Assembly: GCA_945869735.1 (NCBI GenBank)
Contig: CAMBPQ010000020.1
Coordinates: 1-46,827 of the forward strand
Direction of reading: 5' to 3'
Length of the DNA: 46,827 nt
Source: Planctomicrobium piriforme
GTDB taxonomy: Bacteria; Planctomycetota; Planctomycetia; Pirellulales; UBA1268
In this document: one piece after another, positions 33,872 through 42,836 of the stretch
Position numbering within the stretch: the first letter of the stretch is position 1
Layout: every line of letters starts with the position of its first letter
Notes under the pieces: generated by a model
Databases searched by the model: none
What the model was told of the DNA's origin: nothing
What the model saw: the letters and a program-made list of their open reading frames with translations, nothing else
Program-made: the position numbers and the translations under genes

Positions 33872-34579
33872 TCAGTACGCGGCCGTGCCCTCTGCCGGCT
33901 GGCCGTCGAGGATCGCAGCGGCGTCGCCCACGCCGAGCCGTGTGCAGCCTATGTCGAGGTACCGGATGGCGTCTTCCCAGGTGCGGATCCCACCGGAGGC
34001 CTTCACCTGGAGGCGGCCGCCTACTGTATCGAGCATGATCCGCACGGCCTCGGGCGTCGCGCCTGTGGGGCCCGAGGCCTTCACGCCGAAGCCGGTCGAG
34101 GTCTTCACGAAATCAGCACCGGCTTCCTCGGCAAGCCGGCAGGCGGTGGCGATCTCGGCGGCCGAGAGGTAGCAGGTCTCGAGGATCACCTTCACGATCA
34201 CGCCCTTCGGCCTCGCCTCGGCCACGACCGCGGCGATGTCCTTGCGGATAGCCGCCTCATCTCCCGACTTCAAGGCCCCGACATTGATCACCATGTCGAG
34301 CTCGCGGGCGCCGTCAGCGATCGCCAGCCACGACTCCAGGGCCTTCACCTCCGGCCGACAGGCCCCGTGCGGAAAGCCGATCACGCTCGCGATCACCACC
34401 GGGCTGCCCACCACGAGGTTCGCTGCGGCCGCAACGTCACACGACCGCACGCAGAGGCAGCCCACGCCCCGGTCCACGCACATCGCGGCATGTCTCGCGA
34501 GATCGTCGCGAGAAAACTCCGGCTTGAGGACGGCGTGGTCGAGGGTCTTGGCAACGGCGGCGACAGTGTGGATAGGCAT
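33872..34579 (-). CDS. deoC: Deoxyribose-phosphate aldolase
   Basis: 235 residues from ATG 34579 (GAGAGG 5 nt upstream). Cleaves 2-deoxyribose 5-phosphate to glyceraldehyde 3-phosphate and acetaldehyde. Schiff-base Lys in GADFVKTSTGFG (about residue 150) and second active-site Lys in LQVKASGGIRT (about 180), with ELDMVINVG near 95. Length is normal for bacterial DeoC. 35 nt downstream of the aminotransferase gene; no other nucleoside catabolism genes are near. Confidence 0.95.
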   Translation of the reverse strand: MPIHTVAAVAKTLDHAVLKPEFSRDDLARHAAMCVDRGVGCLCVRSCDVAAAANLVVGSPVVIASVIGFPHGACRPEVKALESWLAIADGARELDMVINVGALKSGDEAAIRKDIAAVVAEARPKGVIVKVILETCYLSAAEIATACRLAEEAGADFVKTSTGFGVKASGPTGATPEAVRIMLDTVGGRLQVKASGGIRTWEDAIRYLDIGCTRLGVGDAAAILDGQPAEGTAAY

Positions 34580-34614
34580 GGTGCCTCTCAAAACAAGGGC
34601 GTGGCGAACCGGGG

Positions 34615-35754
34615 TCAGGCCGTCTGCGCTAACCGTTGAAGAGCCGCAATTCCGCGATCGAGCGTGCGTTCATTGACGGTGTAGGCGATACGGAAGTGGG
34701 TGTCAGAGGCGCCAAACACGCTGCCCGGCACGAGGATCAGCTTCTCCTCGGCTGCGGCCCGCTCGGCGAAGGCCTTGCCCGAACCGCCGGGCGCCCGCGG
34801 AAACAGATAGAAGGCGCCGCCGGGCTGGACGAAGTCGTAGTGGCCGCGGAGACCTTCCATCAGCTTGTCACGCTTGCGGCGGCACTCGGCGAGCGGCACG
34901 TCCATCGGGCAGTCGAGGGCGGCGATCGCGGCCCATTGGCCCGGCTGCGGAGCGCAGACAAACGTGTATTGCTGCATCATCGTGACCGCATTGATGATCG
35001 CCTGCGGCCCATGGATCCAGCCGACACGCCAGCCGGTCATGGCATGCGACTTCGAGAAGCCGTCGATCACCACCACCTGCTCGGAGTGCAGGGCAGGGGA
35101 GTGAAACGCGGCGTCGTAGCAGTAGGAGCGGTAGAGCTCGTCGCTCACAAGCGTGACGCCCCGCTGCTCCGCGAGCACCGCCAGGTCGCGGACCGTGTCG
35201 GCGGCGGCCACGAAGCCGGTCGGGTTCGCCGGCGTGTTGAGGAGAATCACCCGCGTCCGCGGCGTGATTGCCGCAGCGACGCGGTCGACGTCGATCGCAA
35301 ACGACGGCGCGGTGTCGATCGGTACCACGCAGCCCCCGAGAAACTCGACGAGCGGGCGATACATTAGGAACGCCGGCTCGAACACAATCACCTCGTCGCC
35401 GGGGTCGACGAGCGCCATCAGCGCGAGCACAAGCGCCCCGCTCGAGCCGCTCGTCACGCACAGCCGCCGCTCCGGCTGCCCGGTCTCGCGCCGAGCAGTG
35501 GCCTCAAGCCGCTCCCGAAGGGCCGCAATGCCCTGCGTGGGCGTGTAGCCGTTCTTCCCTGCGTCGATCGCCGACTTGGCAGCCTCGCGGGCCGCGACGG
35601 GCATCTCGAAATCGGGCTGGCCGATCGAAAGGTTGATCGGGTCCTCGAGCCGGGCTGCGAGATCGAACGCCTTGCGAATGCCCGAGGAGTCGAAGGCGGC
35701 CGCACGCCTCGACACGCTCCACCGCGGCCGGGCAGCCGATTCAGGCTCGTGCAT
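34615..35754 (-). CDS. Class I/II PLP-dependent aminotransferase
   Basis: 379 residues from ATG 35754, directly preceded by GTG. Fold-type I signature: NLSIGQPDFEMP near 40, NTPANPTGFV near 175 and the PLP-binding Lys in IDGFSKSHAMTGWRVGW near 235. C-terminal GGAFYLFPRAP and FRIAYT with the substrate-carboxylate Arg. Resembles aspartate aminotransferase/AlaT-type enzymes; the amino-acid donor cannot be told. Probably transcribed with deoC. Confidence 0.93.
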   Translation of the reverse strand: MHEPESAARPRWSVSRRAAAFDSSGIRKAFDLAARLEDPINLSIGQPDFEMPVAAREAAKSAIDAGKNGYTPTQGIAALRERLEATARRETGQPERRLCVTSGSSGALVLALMALVDPGDEVIVFEPAFLMYRPLVEFLGGCVVPIDTAPSFAIDVDRVAAAITPRTRVILLNTPANPTGFVAAADTVRDLAVLAEQRGVTLVSDELYRSYCYDAAFHSPALHSEQVVVIDGFSKSHAMTGWRVGWIHGPQAIINAVTMMQQYTFVCAPQPGQWAAIAALDCPMDVPLAECRRKRDKLMEGLRGHYDFVQPGGAFYLFPRAPGGSGKAFAERAAAEEKLILVPGSVFGASDTHFRIAYTVNERTLDRGIAALQRLAQTA

Positions 35755-35775
35755 CACAAAAAAGCGCCCCAGAGT

Positions 35776-36960
35776 TCAGCCGGCGTCCTTGAAGAGTTCG
35801 GCGAGTCGCTTGCCGAGCTTCTCGCCCCGGGCGTTGGTGGAGATCACGTTGCCATCGCGGCCGATCAGGATCAGCTGCGGGATGCCCGAGATGCCGTAGA
35901 ACTGCGCCACGGGATCCTGCCAGCCCTTACCGGCGTAGATAATCGGCCACGGGATCTTGTTTTCCGCCACGAAGGCGTCGACCTTGTCCTTCTCCTCGTC
36001 GAGGCTGATGCCCACCACCTCGAAGCCCTTGTCGTGGTACTTCTCGTACTGCTCGAGCATATTGGGGATCTCGGCGATACAGGGACCGCACCAGGTGGCC
36101 CAGAAATCGACGAGCACGACCTTACCGGCGAGTCCCTTTTGGTCGAACGGCTTGCCGTCGAGCAGGTCGCCCTTGAGCTCCATCGGCTGGCCGGGAAGCG
36201 TGAGCAGCCGCAACTTGCCCGCAAAGCTCTCGCCGAGTTCCTGGATCCGGGGATCCTTGCTGCTGGCCAGAATAGGCCCGAACGTCTTGAGCGCGTCGGC
36301 CGCGACCTGTTCGCCGTCGGGGATCTGCTCGAGGGCTCCGCAGAACTGCATCACGAGCCCGGCAGTCTTCTGGTCGTCGGGATTCGCGGCCAGCAGGGCA
36401 GCGACCTTCTTTACGAGCGCGGGTGCCGCATCGAACTTCTCCTCCGCAAACATCTTTTGGGCCTCGGAAACGACCCCCAGCCGCTTCGCCTCCATCGCAA
36501 GCTCTTCCACGGGGCTGGTGGCGAGCGTCGCGGCGTAGGCCGCCAGATCATTGCCGGCCTGCTCATCGCCGAGCTGGGAGAGACGCATCAGGCTCTCGAG
36601 TTTGAGCTTCGCGGCCTTCGCATAGATCGGGTTGTCGGCCTTCACCTGGGTCAGGATCGCGTCGGCGGCCTCGACCGACACGCGCGACACGTCGCCGACG
36701 TACTTCATCATTTCCTTCCGCGACCGTGGCTGCGTCTTCGGCGGCAGAAGACCCTCGACGAATTCGAGCATCTGCTCAGGCGTGCCTTTCGGCAGTGGCG
36801 GCACGCTCAGTTCAGCGGCGGCCTCGGGCTCAGCAGTCGCGGCGGCCGGTTGCCTGGCGTGCAGCGTTGCGGCAGGAATCCCCACCCCGGCGACGACGGC
36901 GAACACCGTCGAAACGAACGGAAGGAGCGATGGGCGGAGGCCGGTGGAGCGATGCGACAT
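35776..36960 (-). CDS. TlpA-type secreted thioredoxin-like protein with helical N-domain
   Basis: 394 residues from ATG 36960 (GAGG 6 nt upstream). Signal peptide about 1-36 (ending ATLHARQ). A helical domain of about 200 residues follows, rich in A, E and K. The thioredoxin domain (about 255-394) has the redox motif FWATWCGPC near 287-291 and cis-Pro in GISGIPQLILIG. TlpA/ResA-type proteins reduce or shuffle disulfides outside the cytoplasm. A large N-terminal extension is common in planctomycete versions. Directly follows a terminator, so has its own promoter. Confidence 0.9.
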   Translation of the reverse strand: MSHRSTGLRPSLLPFVSTVFAVVAGVGIPAATLHARQPAAATAEPEAAAELSVPPLPKGTPEQMLEFVEGLLPPKTQPRSRKEMMKYVGDVSRVSVEAADAILTQVKADNPIYAKAAKLKLESLMRLSQLGDEQAGNDLAAYAATLATSPVEELAMEAKRLGVVSEAQKMFAEEKFDAAPALVKKVAALLAANPDDQKTAGLVMQFCGALEQIPDGEQVAADALKTFGPILASSKDPRIQELGESFAGKLRLLTLPGQPMELKGDLLDGKPFDQKGLAGKVVLVDFWATWCGPCIAEIPNMLEQYEKYHDKGFEVVGISLDEEKDKVDAFVAENKIPWPIIYAGKGWQDPVAQFYGISGIPQLILIGRDGNVISTNARGEKLGKRLAELFKDAG

Positions 36961-36974
36961 GGAAACCTCGAATG

Positions 36975-37001
36975 AAAAAAACCGGGGCCCGGCGGCCCCG
37001 C
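36975..37001 (-). terminator. Rho-independent terminator
   Basis: On the minus strand, a CGGGGCC/GGCCCCG stem with a four-base loop (36983-37000) is followed by seven T (36975-36981 read as A on plus). It ends transcription of the envelope gene run 37056-40467 before the TlpA gene. Confidence 0.8.
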
Positions 37002-37055
37002 GGGTTTGGGGATGGTACCCGCGGCGCATGGGCGGCGGCAACCGCGGGGTGCTGT

Positions 37056-38399
37056 TCACTTCACGATCGTGCGGAATCGCACGAAACCGCTTTCCCCGGG
37101 CTTGAGCGTTTCCTCGAGCCGCCAAGTGAGCACGACCGATCCATCGTCGCCCGTCTCGGTGGTGAAGTCGGCCGGTACGCTCGCAGCCGCGGAGTCGGGA
37201 ATGTAGTCGAGCCGCGTCGGCAACGCGTCGGCAAGGACGACGCCCGTGAGCGGACGGTCACCGGAGTTGAGCATGAAGATCGTGAAGTCGAGTTCCTCAC
37301 CGGCCCGTGCGGTGTCGCTGCCGGCCCGCTTGCAGAGCGTGAGTTCGGCGCGACCGGGTTCCTCAAACCGGAGTGTGGCGGTGCCGCGGTCGACCGCCAC
37401 GACCTCGGCCGCCTGATCGTTGAGCAGCACGTTCGCCGCCTTGATGCAGGTCCAGGTGATCGGCACGTCGAAGCCCACTTGCACGAGCGGCCGCTGCCGC
37501 AGACGCTCGAGTTCCGGCTGCTCGTCACGAACCCGTTCGACCGGGCCTTCGAGGCCGTCGTCTTCGCGGGGCATGTCGCCCTGGTCCACCGCCAGCGGAC
37601 CGAGCCGCTCCTGCACGGCGACGCCGGGCAGCGACTTACGGGCCGCCTCGAGGGCCACGCTCTGCGTCTTGCCGCAGACGGGCTGCAGCGTCTCCTCCAA
37701 CTCCACACCCGTGTCGAGCGAGAGGCCGCGCGGCCCCTCGGGACGCGCGCCTTCGAGTGGCCGCGTGACCTCGCGGACGGCACCGAAGCGTGGTGCAAAC
37801 ACGCAGGCACAGTTCGATGCTACGAGCCGCACTTCGACCGAGTCGGGCATCTCGTCGGCAGGACGGAAGCGGGCGACCGTGTCGCCCGCGGTGAGGTTCG
37901 CGAGCTGGTTCTCACCCACCGCCCGAGCCGGCCGGCAGGCATCGCCACCGTCACAGACGAGATACGGACCGACGACCGGCGGCGCTTCGCACGCCATGCA
38001 GACAGGCGGCGGGCAAGCGGGCCCACAGTTGCCACTCGGGCAGAGCGCATGCCCCACTCGGGCACGCAGGGCATGTGACCCGCATCCCGGCCCGCAGCCA
38101 CCACCGATTCGCGGCAGGGCAGGGCAGGGGGCCTCGAGCCCGGTCCGAGTCACCTGGGGATCGCGCATGGTGGTCGCTTCCGCCACCCGACTCACAACAG
38201 CAGCAGGCGCGGCGGCACCATCCTCGACGAGCATCGCGGCATCGGAGACGGCGGCGGTTGACACGACGGCCGTCAGCGGCAGCCCGCGACACGAAGCGAG
38301 CAGCATCGCGGTCGTCGCCACGGCGAGCATCCGCAGCCAGCGGAGCCGGACGGCGGCCGGAACGGCCGCGCTGCGACGAGCATCCGAGGCGTCTTTCAT
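37056..38399 (-). CDS. DUF11-repeat lipoprotein, envelope cluster
   Basis: 447 residues. Lipobox LLASC with Cys at 37. A Cys-rich part follows (about 90-155: GGGCGPGCGSH, CPSGNCGPACPPPVCMACEA), then two domains of the DUF11/OmcB type; the last (about 340-447) reads AGEELDFTIFMLNSGDRPLT, DALPTRLDYIPDSA and KPGESGFVRFRTIVK, typical of DUF11. OmcB-like Cys-rich proteins can crosslink the outer envelope in Chlamydiae, so a structural role is possible (inference). ATG overlaps the stop of the upstream gene (ATGA). Last gene before the terminator. Confidence 0.85.
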   Translation of the reverse strand: MKDASDARRSAAVPAAVRLRWLRMLAVATTAMLLASCRGLPLTAVVSTAAVSDAAMLVEDGAAAPAAVVSRVAEATTMRDPQVTRTGLEAPCPALPRIGGGCGPGCGSHALRARVGHALCPSGNCGPACPPPVCMACEAPPVVGPYLVCDGGDACRPARAVGENQLANLTAGDTVARFRPADEMPDSVEVRLVASNCACVFAPRFGAVREVTRPLEGARPEGPRGLSLDTGVELEETLQPVCGKTQSVALEAARKSLPGVAVQERLGPLAVDQGDMPREDDGLEGPVERVRDEQPELERLRQRPLVQVGFDVPITWTCIKAANVLLNDQAAEVVAVDRGTATLRFEEPGRAELTLCKRAGSDTARAGEELDFTIFMLNSGDRPLTGVVLADALPTRLDYIPDSAAASVPADFTTETGDDGSVVLTWRLEETLKPGESGFVRFRTIVK

Positions 38400-39133
38400 G
38401 GCACGCTCCCGGGCGCAGGCAGCCGGTTGCCGATCACGAGTTCCGCGACTGGGTCGCCAAGCGTGCGGGCGACGTCCAGGGCGTCGTCGCCGGGTTTAAC
38501 ATCGAACCAACCGGCAGGCACCGGATTGGGCTGCTCCGATTCACAGGAGGCGTAGACCACCCGCCGGACGTGCGCGCCGGTCGCGGCGGAATCGAGGTCG
38601 TCCTCGTCGATCACAATCTCGACGGGAAATCGCCATGCCATGCCAGGGGGCGTGGCCAACTTCGCCAGGACGCGGACCGAGGGAAAGAGTTCCTCCCCCT
38701 CGCGGCCCGGGATCCCTCCGACTCGTAGTCGGTAGGGCTGGCCCACCACGAGCCCGATCCGCAGCGGTCCCGACCGTAGCGGCGACCAGCCCTCGGCTGT
38801 CTCGATCGCCAGACTGAGGCCCGCTGGGCCACGGATCTCGACCGGCTGCACGCAATCGGGGAGCAACGATTCCGGACAGGGACCGGGCTGCGACCGCCGT
38901 GAGGCGCCAATCGCTCCCGTTAAAGACGTGTTGGCGAATGTGTTCGCCGGACTCGACACGGCAGCCTCGAGGGAAAGCCCCTGCGAAGGTGCCGAGACGA
39001 GAACGGCGGTCGCCAACAGCCCGCGGGCAAGCCGCAGCACGGTCCCTGTCCGGAAAGTCTGGATGCTCCTTGTGTGTGTCTCGTGCTCCCGCACCGGCGT
39101 GGCTGTCGCGGTTTGAATGCCGGCGGCGGTCAT
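38396..39133 (-). CDS. Secreted IPGREG-motif protein, paralogue 1
   Basis: 245 residues from ATG 39133. A hydrophobic stretch GLLATAVLVSAPSQGLS (about 39-55) is a signal peptide; the long N-tail suggests the true start may be a GTG at about residue 32. The core LRVGGIPGREGEELFPSVRV (about 136-155), FPVEIVIDEDDLDSAATGAH and VRRVVYASC recur in the neighbouring gene, and AELVIGNRLP near the end pairs with IIRIGNKDL there. So both belong to one family. Stop overlaps the DUF11 gene start. Function unknown; probably periplasmic or cell-wall protein. Confidence 0.75.
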   Translation of the reverse strand: MTAAGIQTATATPVREHETHTRSIQTFRTGTVLRLARGLLATAVLVSAPSQGLSLEAAVSSPANTFANTSLTGAIGASRRSQPGPCPESLLPDCVQPVEIRGPAGLSLAIETAEGWSPLRSGPLRIGLVVGQPYRLRVGGIPGREGEELFPSVRVLAKLATPPGMAWRFPVEIVIDEDDLDSAATGAHVRRVVYASCESEQPNPVPAGWFDVKPGDDALDVARTLGDPVAELVIGNRLPAPGSVP

Positions 39134-39189
39134 GGATGCGGTGCCGAATGGGTCGGATGTCGATCTGCCTACGAACGTGGTGCCAACGT

Positions 39190-40467
39190 CTACTCCATCG
39201 GCTCGGGCGGGCAGGGCAGTTCGCCGTCTCCAGCACCTTGCATCATGCGGGCACCGGCGTTGATGGTGTCGGGATCCATGCCGCCGTTGTCGACGAACCG
39301 TGTACGGTCCTCACGCGGCTGCTTGAGATGGATCTTGGGCACGTCGTGCCGCTCGAGCACGTAGGCGTGCCGCGCGGGCTTCGGATAGCTGAGGCCCGGG
39401 GATTCCTGAACGTGCAGGCCGACCGACCGCGACGGGGGCGGGATGTGCATCTTCGTGTGGTTCGTAATCGAGTGCTTCTGCAGTCCGGCAGGCACCCCGA
39501 GCGGGATGTGGGCCGGGCCGGGCAGGCCGATTGGCGTGCCAACTTGGGGCATGCCGTATTGCGGCGCCGTCATGCCGGCGAGGAACGCGGGAGGCAGTTG
39601 CGATGGGTTGCCGCCGCAGGGCATGCCGAGCGGAGCCGCCATGCCCGCGGGCGTGGCGGTGCCTGGGCCTCCCGCGGCCAGACCGCTGGCGGCGGCACCG
39701 GCGGCGCCCGGTGCCTCGAGGTCCTTGTTGCCGATGCGGATGATCGCCAGGATCGAGCCGCGGCGGTCGGCCTCCACGACCGGATCACAGCCGGGATCGA
39801 GCCGAGTGCTGACGAGCGTTTCCACCCCGGCAACGGCGAGTTCCTGATACTCCGCGTCGGGAAGATAGACGACCTTCGTGACGAAGTTTCCGGTTGTCAC
39901 CTGGTCGAGATCCTCCTCCGTTAGCTGAAACGGCACGGCGTTGTGCGCGAGGTAAGCCGCGGTTCGCGGCGTCACGGGCGCCACTTCGAGCGACGGATAG
40001 AGTTCGATGCCCTCGCGGCCCGGGATATCGGTGATCTTCAGTCGGTAAATGGCGCCCTGCGGGAAGTCGTAGCGGCCCGGGGTGACGAGCGGCTCGGAAT
40101 CGAAGCCGCCGGGCATCGAGATGTCCCAGCGAATCTGCATCCCGTCGGGACCAACGAAGCCGACCTGCGACGTGGGGGCCATCCCATATGCGCCGCCAAG
40201 TCCGGCTCCACCGTCCATACCACCGACGCCTGCCGCCTCGAACGAGGCTTCGTACGAGGCCGGGGTGATGATGCCGGGGCCGGGACCGTCGACGCCAGGC
40301 CCCGGATGCTGGAGCATCGCCGCAGGTGGCAGAACATTCGTGTGCGGGGTCGCGACCGGTCGAATCTGAGCGAGGGCGGTAAACGGCGAGTTTGCCGGAA
40401 TGGTGCAACCCGTCAGCGTCGCCGCGATCGACATACCAACGAAGCCCTTCAGATGTAGCTTCAGCAT
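39190..40467 (-). CDS. Lipoprotein with IPGREG motif, paralogue 2
   Basis: 425 residues from ATG 40467 (GGAGAG close upstream). Lipobox TLTGC with Cys at 21. Gly/Ala-rich stretch, then the core shared with the next gene: YRLKITDIPGREGIELYPSL (about 150-170), FQLTEEDLDQVTTGNFVTKV and VYLPDAEYQEL. The rest (about 250-425) is rich in G, P, A, M and H, low-complexity, ending in cysteine-poor sequence. Known only as hypothetical planctomycete envelope protein as far as I can tell. First of three genes before the terminator at 36975; divergent from the gene at 40616. Confidence 0.8.
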   Translation of the reverse strand: MLKLHLKGFVGMSIAATLTGCTIPANSPFTALAQIRPVATPHTNVLPPAAMLQHPGPGVDGPGPGIITPASYEASFEAAGVGGMDGGAGLGGAYGMAPTSQVGFVGPDGMQIRWDISMPGGFDSEPLVTPGRYDFPQGAIYRLKITDIPGREGIELYPSLEVAPVTPRTAAYLAHNAVPFQLTEEDLDQVTTGNFVTKVVYLPDAEYQELAVAGVETLVSTRLDPGCDPVVEADRRGSILAIIRIGNKDLEAPGAAGAAASGLAAGGPGTATPAGMAAPLGMPCGGNPSQLPPAFLAGMTAPQYGMPQVGTPIGLPGPAHIPLGVPAGLQKHSITNHTKMHIPPPSRSVGLHVQESPGLSYPKPARHAYVLERHDVPKIHLKQPREDRTRFVDNGGMDPDTINAGARMMQGAGDGELPCPPEPME

Positions 40468-40615
40468 TGCACTCTCTCCAGGATCCGATGCCGGAACCGT
40501 CGTTCGCAGCCGCCACGGCAGGCTGGTTCCGGCATGGGCCGGAAAGAGCCGATTCCGTAGACTCACCGCCGGCGACGAAGCCGGAGAACAGCCCCGTCGG
40601 GACCATTCACGAAGG
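40468..40615. promoter_or_regulatory. Divergent promoter region of envelope cluster
   Basis: 148 bases between the start of the IPGREG lipoprotein (minus) and that of the secreted protein (plus). Promoters in both directions are expected; I could not pick boxes with confidence. Confidence 0.3.
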
Positions 40616-41653
40616 ATGTTTCGACGTTTGGGCGGTGGTTTCTTTGGCAAAATCCTCAAAGTCGGCCCGACCGTGACAATCCGAACCCACGCCAAACCGC
40701 CCGTCTTCCGCCGTCGCATGGCGGCGGTCACCCTGGTCGTGGCCGCGCTCACCGCTGGCGCGGCTCTCACCGCCGGCGACGAACCGGCGGCGAGCGTCTA
40801 CAGCCGGCGGCCGGACGGCGTGGCAACCCAGGCTTCCGCGGCCCCGGCGGAGGATGCCGTCGCACAGGCGGAGCGGATCGTCGCCAGTTCGCTGGCGGTG
40901 TTCACCCGCGCCAAGGCGGTGTCGCTCAAGTTCCGCCAGAAGGCCCGCGTGGGCGACCGCGTGCTCGTGGGCACGGGCCGTTATGTCCAGTCGGGGAAGG
41001 GGGAGGACCAGCGCTTCCGATTCGACTCCACGCTGACTTGCGACACCGAGACATTCGAACTCACGGAGGTCTGCGACGGGCTGTTCTGCTGGACCCACCG
41101 GCACAACGGCGAGGAGCCGGCGACCCTGCAACGGGTCGACGTGCGTCGCGTTCGCGGCAAGCTGTCGTCGCTCAACGCGGCGGATGCCGCCGACGGCACC
41201 GCCTACCTCGGGGGCCTGCAGCGGACCCTACGGCTGCTGCGTCACTGGTTCCGGTTTTCCCAGGCAACGCCCGGTGATCTGGACGGCACCGCCGTGTGGG
41301 TCGTCGATGGCCGGTGGGAACCCGTCTATCTCCCGCTCGTGCTTCCCGAACTGAAAAGCCGCGCCGCAGAGCCCGGCGGCCTTGGGCCGGCCGATCTTCC
41401 GGATGGCGTGCCGTGGAGCATCCGCCTGTCGATCGGCAAGGGAGACCTGGTACCGCGCCGCATCGAATGGCTGGCGATCCCCGGCAAGCGGCCCGTCGCC
41501 GACGCGCCTCCGGAGCCGATCGCCGTGATGGACCTCCACGACGTGGAGCTCAACGGGTCTGTCGATGCCACGGCATTTTTCTATCAGCCCGCCACCGAGG
41601 GGATGATCGACATCACCGAGATGTACGTCAACGGCCTCGGCCTGCTGCGGTAG
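40616..41653 (+). CDS. Secreted or membrane-anchored protein, LolA-like fold possible
   Basis: 345 residues from ATG 40616; ATG 40718 or GTG 40673 are equally possible starts, since the signal segment AAVTLVVAALTAGAALTAG lies after FRRRM at ~35. After it comes a domain with long antiparallel strands (VSLKFRQKARVGDRVLVGTG, FDSTLTCDTETFELTEVCDG, GLFCWTHRH), the pattern of outer-membrane lipoprotein-carrier (LolA/LolB-like) proteins; a weak inference. It ends with YVNGLGLLR. Runs convergent with pdxA, overlapping it by 26 bases. Confidence 0.7.
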   Translation: MFRRLGGGFFGKILKVGPTVTIRTHAKPPVFRRRMAAVTLVVAALTAGAALTAGDEPAASVYSRRPDGVATQASAAPAEDAVAQAERIVASSLAVFTRAKAVSLKFRQKARVGDRVLVGTGRYVQSGKGEDQRFRFDSTLTCDTETFELTEVCDGLFCWTHRHNGEEPATLQRVDVRRVRGKLSSLNAADAADGTAYLGGLQRTLRLLRHWFRFSQATPGDLDGTAVWVVDGRWEPVYLPLVLPELKSRAAEPGGLGPADLPDGVPWSIRLSIGKGDLVPRRIEWLAIPGKRPVADAPPEPIAVMDLHDVELNGSVDATAFFYQPATEGMIDITEMYVNGLGLLR

Positions 41654-42710
41654 CGTTCGGCCGGCCCGACGCGACAAGTTTCTCGGCGGTGTCGATGGCC
41701 GAGAGCATGCTCGACGAATCCGCCAGGCCGCGGCCGACGATGTCGAAGCCGGTGCCGTGCGCGACGCTCGTGCGCACCAGTGGCAGCCCGAGCGTGATGT
41801 TCACCGCGCGGTGCATGCCGAGCAGCTTGATGGGGATGTGACCTTGATCGTGATACAACGCGACCACGCCGTCGAACTCCCCGCGGCTCGCCCGCAGGAA
41901 GAGCGTGTCGGCCGGCAGGGGGCCCGTCACGGCCACGCCCGCGGCTGCGAGCCGCGCCACGGCGGGAGCCACGATCCGCGACTCGTCGTCGCCAAACAGC
42001 CCACCCTCGCCGCCGTGCGGGTTGAGCGCGGCCACAGCGATGCGGGGCGGGCGGTTGAGCAGCGCCGCGAGCAGGCCTGCCAGCCGTAATCCCGCGGCCT
42101 CGATGCCAGAGGACGACAGCCGCTCGACGGCCAACCGCAGCGATTCGTGAAGCGTGGCGTGGACGACCCCGAGGCCCGCCACGCGGCCCGCCTGTGGATC
42201 GGCCGGCAGCCAGAGCATCATCGACGCCGCCGCGTCGGGCAATCCGCAGGCCCGCGCGAGGAGTTCGGTGTGCCCTGGCACGTCATAGCCGGCCGCGTGC
42301 AACGCCTCCTTATGAAGTGGCCCTGTAACGATGGCGTCGGCCAGCCCGCGCCGCGTCGCCGCGAACGCCGTCTCGACGGCATGCGCTGCCGCCGCGCCTC
42401 CGGCAGCCGAGATCACACCTGCGTCGGGGAATCCGCCACCACCGGCCGAGGTTCCGGGATCGACGACAAGCAGCGTTCGGCTATCGGAAGTGCGTGGATC
42501 GTCGACTGCCACCCGCTCCACGGCGAGTGCGGGCATGCCCCGGCGGCGCGCAAGGACGTCGGCAAGCAGCGCCGGTTCGGCGAAGACCCGCAGCCGTGCG
42601 GTTGCGTGCGCAGGAGTGGCGGCCCATGCCAGGGCGACAACCTCCGGACCGATTCCGGCGGGGTCGCCGCAGGTCAGCGCGAGCACGGGCGGAAGGTTGG
42701 GCTGCGTCAT
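41628..42710 (-). CDS. pdxA: 4-hydroxythreonine-4-phosphate dehydrogenase
   Basis: 360 residues from ATG 42710 (no clear ribosome site). NAD-dependent step of pyridoxal 5-phosphate synthesis. Family motifs: TCGDPAGIGPEVV near residue 12, TGPLHKEALHAAGYDVPGHTE near 125-145 with the metal-binding His, NPHGGEGGLFG near 240, and YHDQGHIPIKLLG near 295. A full-length enzyme. Its last 26 bases overlap the end of the secreted-protein gene on the other strand. Confidence 0.95.
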   Translation of the reverse strand: MTQPNLPPVLALTCGDPAGIGPEVVALAWAATPAHATARLRVFAEPALLADVLARRRGMPALAVERVAVDDPRTSDSRTLLVVDPGTSAGGGGFPDAGVISAAGGAAAAHAVETAFAATRRGLADAIVTGPLHKEALHAAGYDVPGHTELLARACGLPDAAASMMLWLPADPQAGRVAGLGVVHATLHESLRLAVERLSSSGIEAAGLRLAGLLAALLNRPPRIAVAALNPHGGEGGLFGDDESRIVAPAVARLAAAGVAVTGPLPADTLFLRASRGEFDGVVALYHDQGHIPIKLLGMHRAVNITLGLPLVRTSVAHGTGFDIVGRGLADSSSMLSAIDTAEKLVASGRPNATAAGRGR

Positions 42711-42836
42711 TGCGGAAGAGATTGATGGCGTCGGTGGTGTCCGCCAGCCTATAACGTTTGGTGAGCCCACGCATGCGTCTCCCGGCGCGATGTGGGGTGG
42801 ACGGGAAAACCAGGCACTCGCGGAGGATTGATCGGC

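Noticed and set aside
35755-35775. Possible terminator after the TlpA gene (GGGGCGCTTTTTT on minus)
   Set aside because: A T run is present but there is no stable stem before it.
40468-40770. Longer start for the IPGREG lipoprotein
   Set aside because: Lipobox and ribosome site fit ATG 40467; the extension would bury the signal peptide and overlap the divergent gene.
41628-41653. Tail-to-tail overlaps of pdxA with its neighbour (26 bases) and of the ZIP gene with its neighbour (13 bases)
   Set aside because: Real but ordinary for compact bacterial genomes; no hint of regulation.
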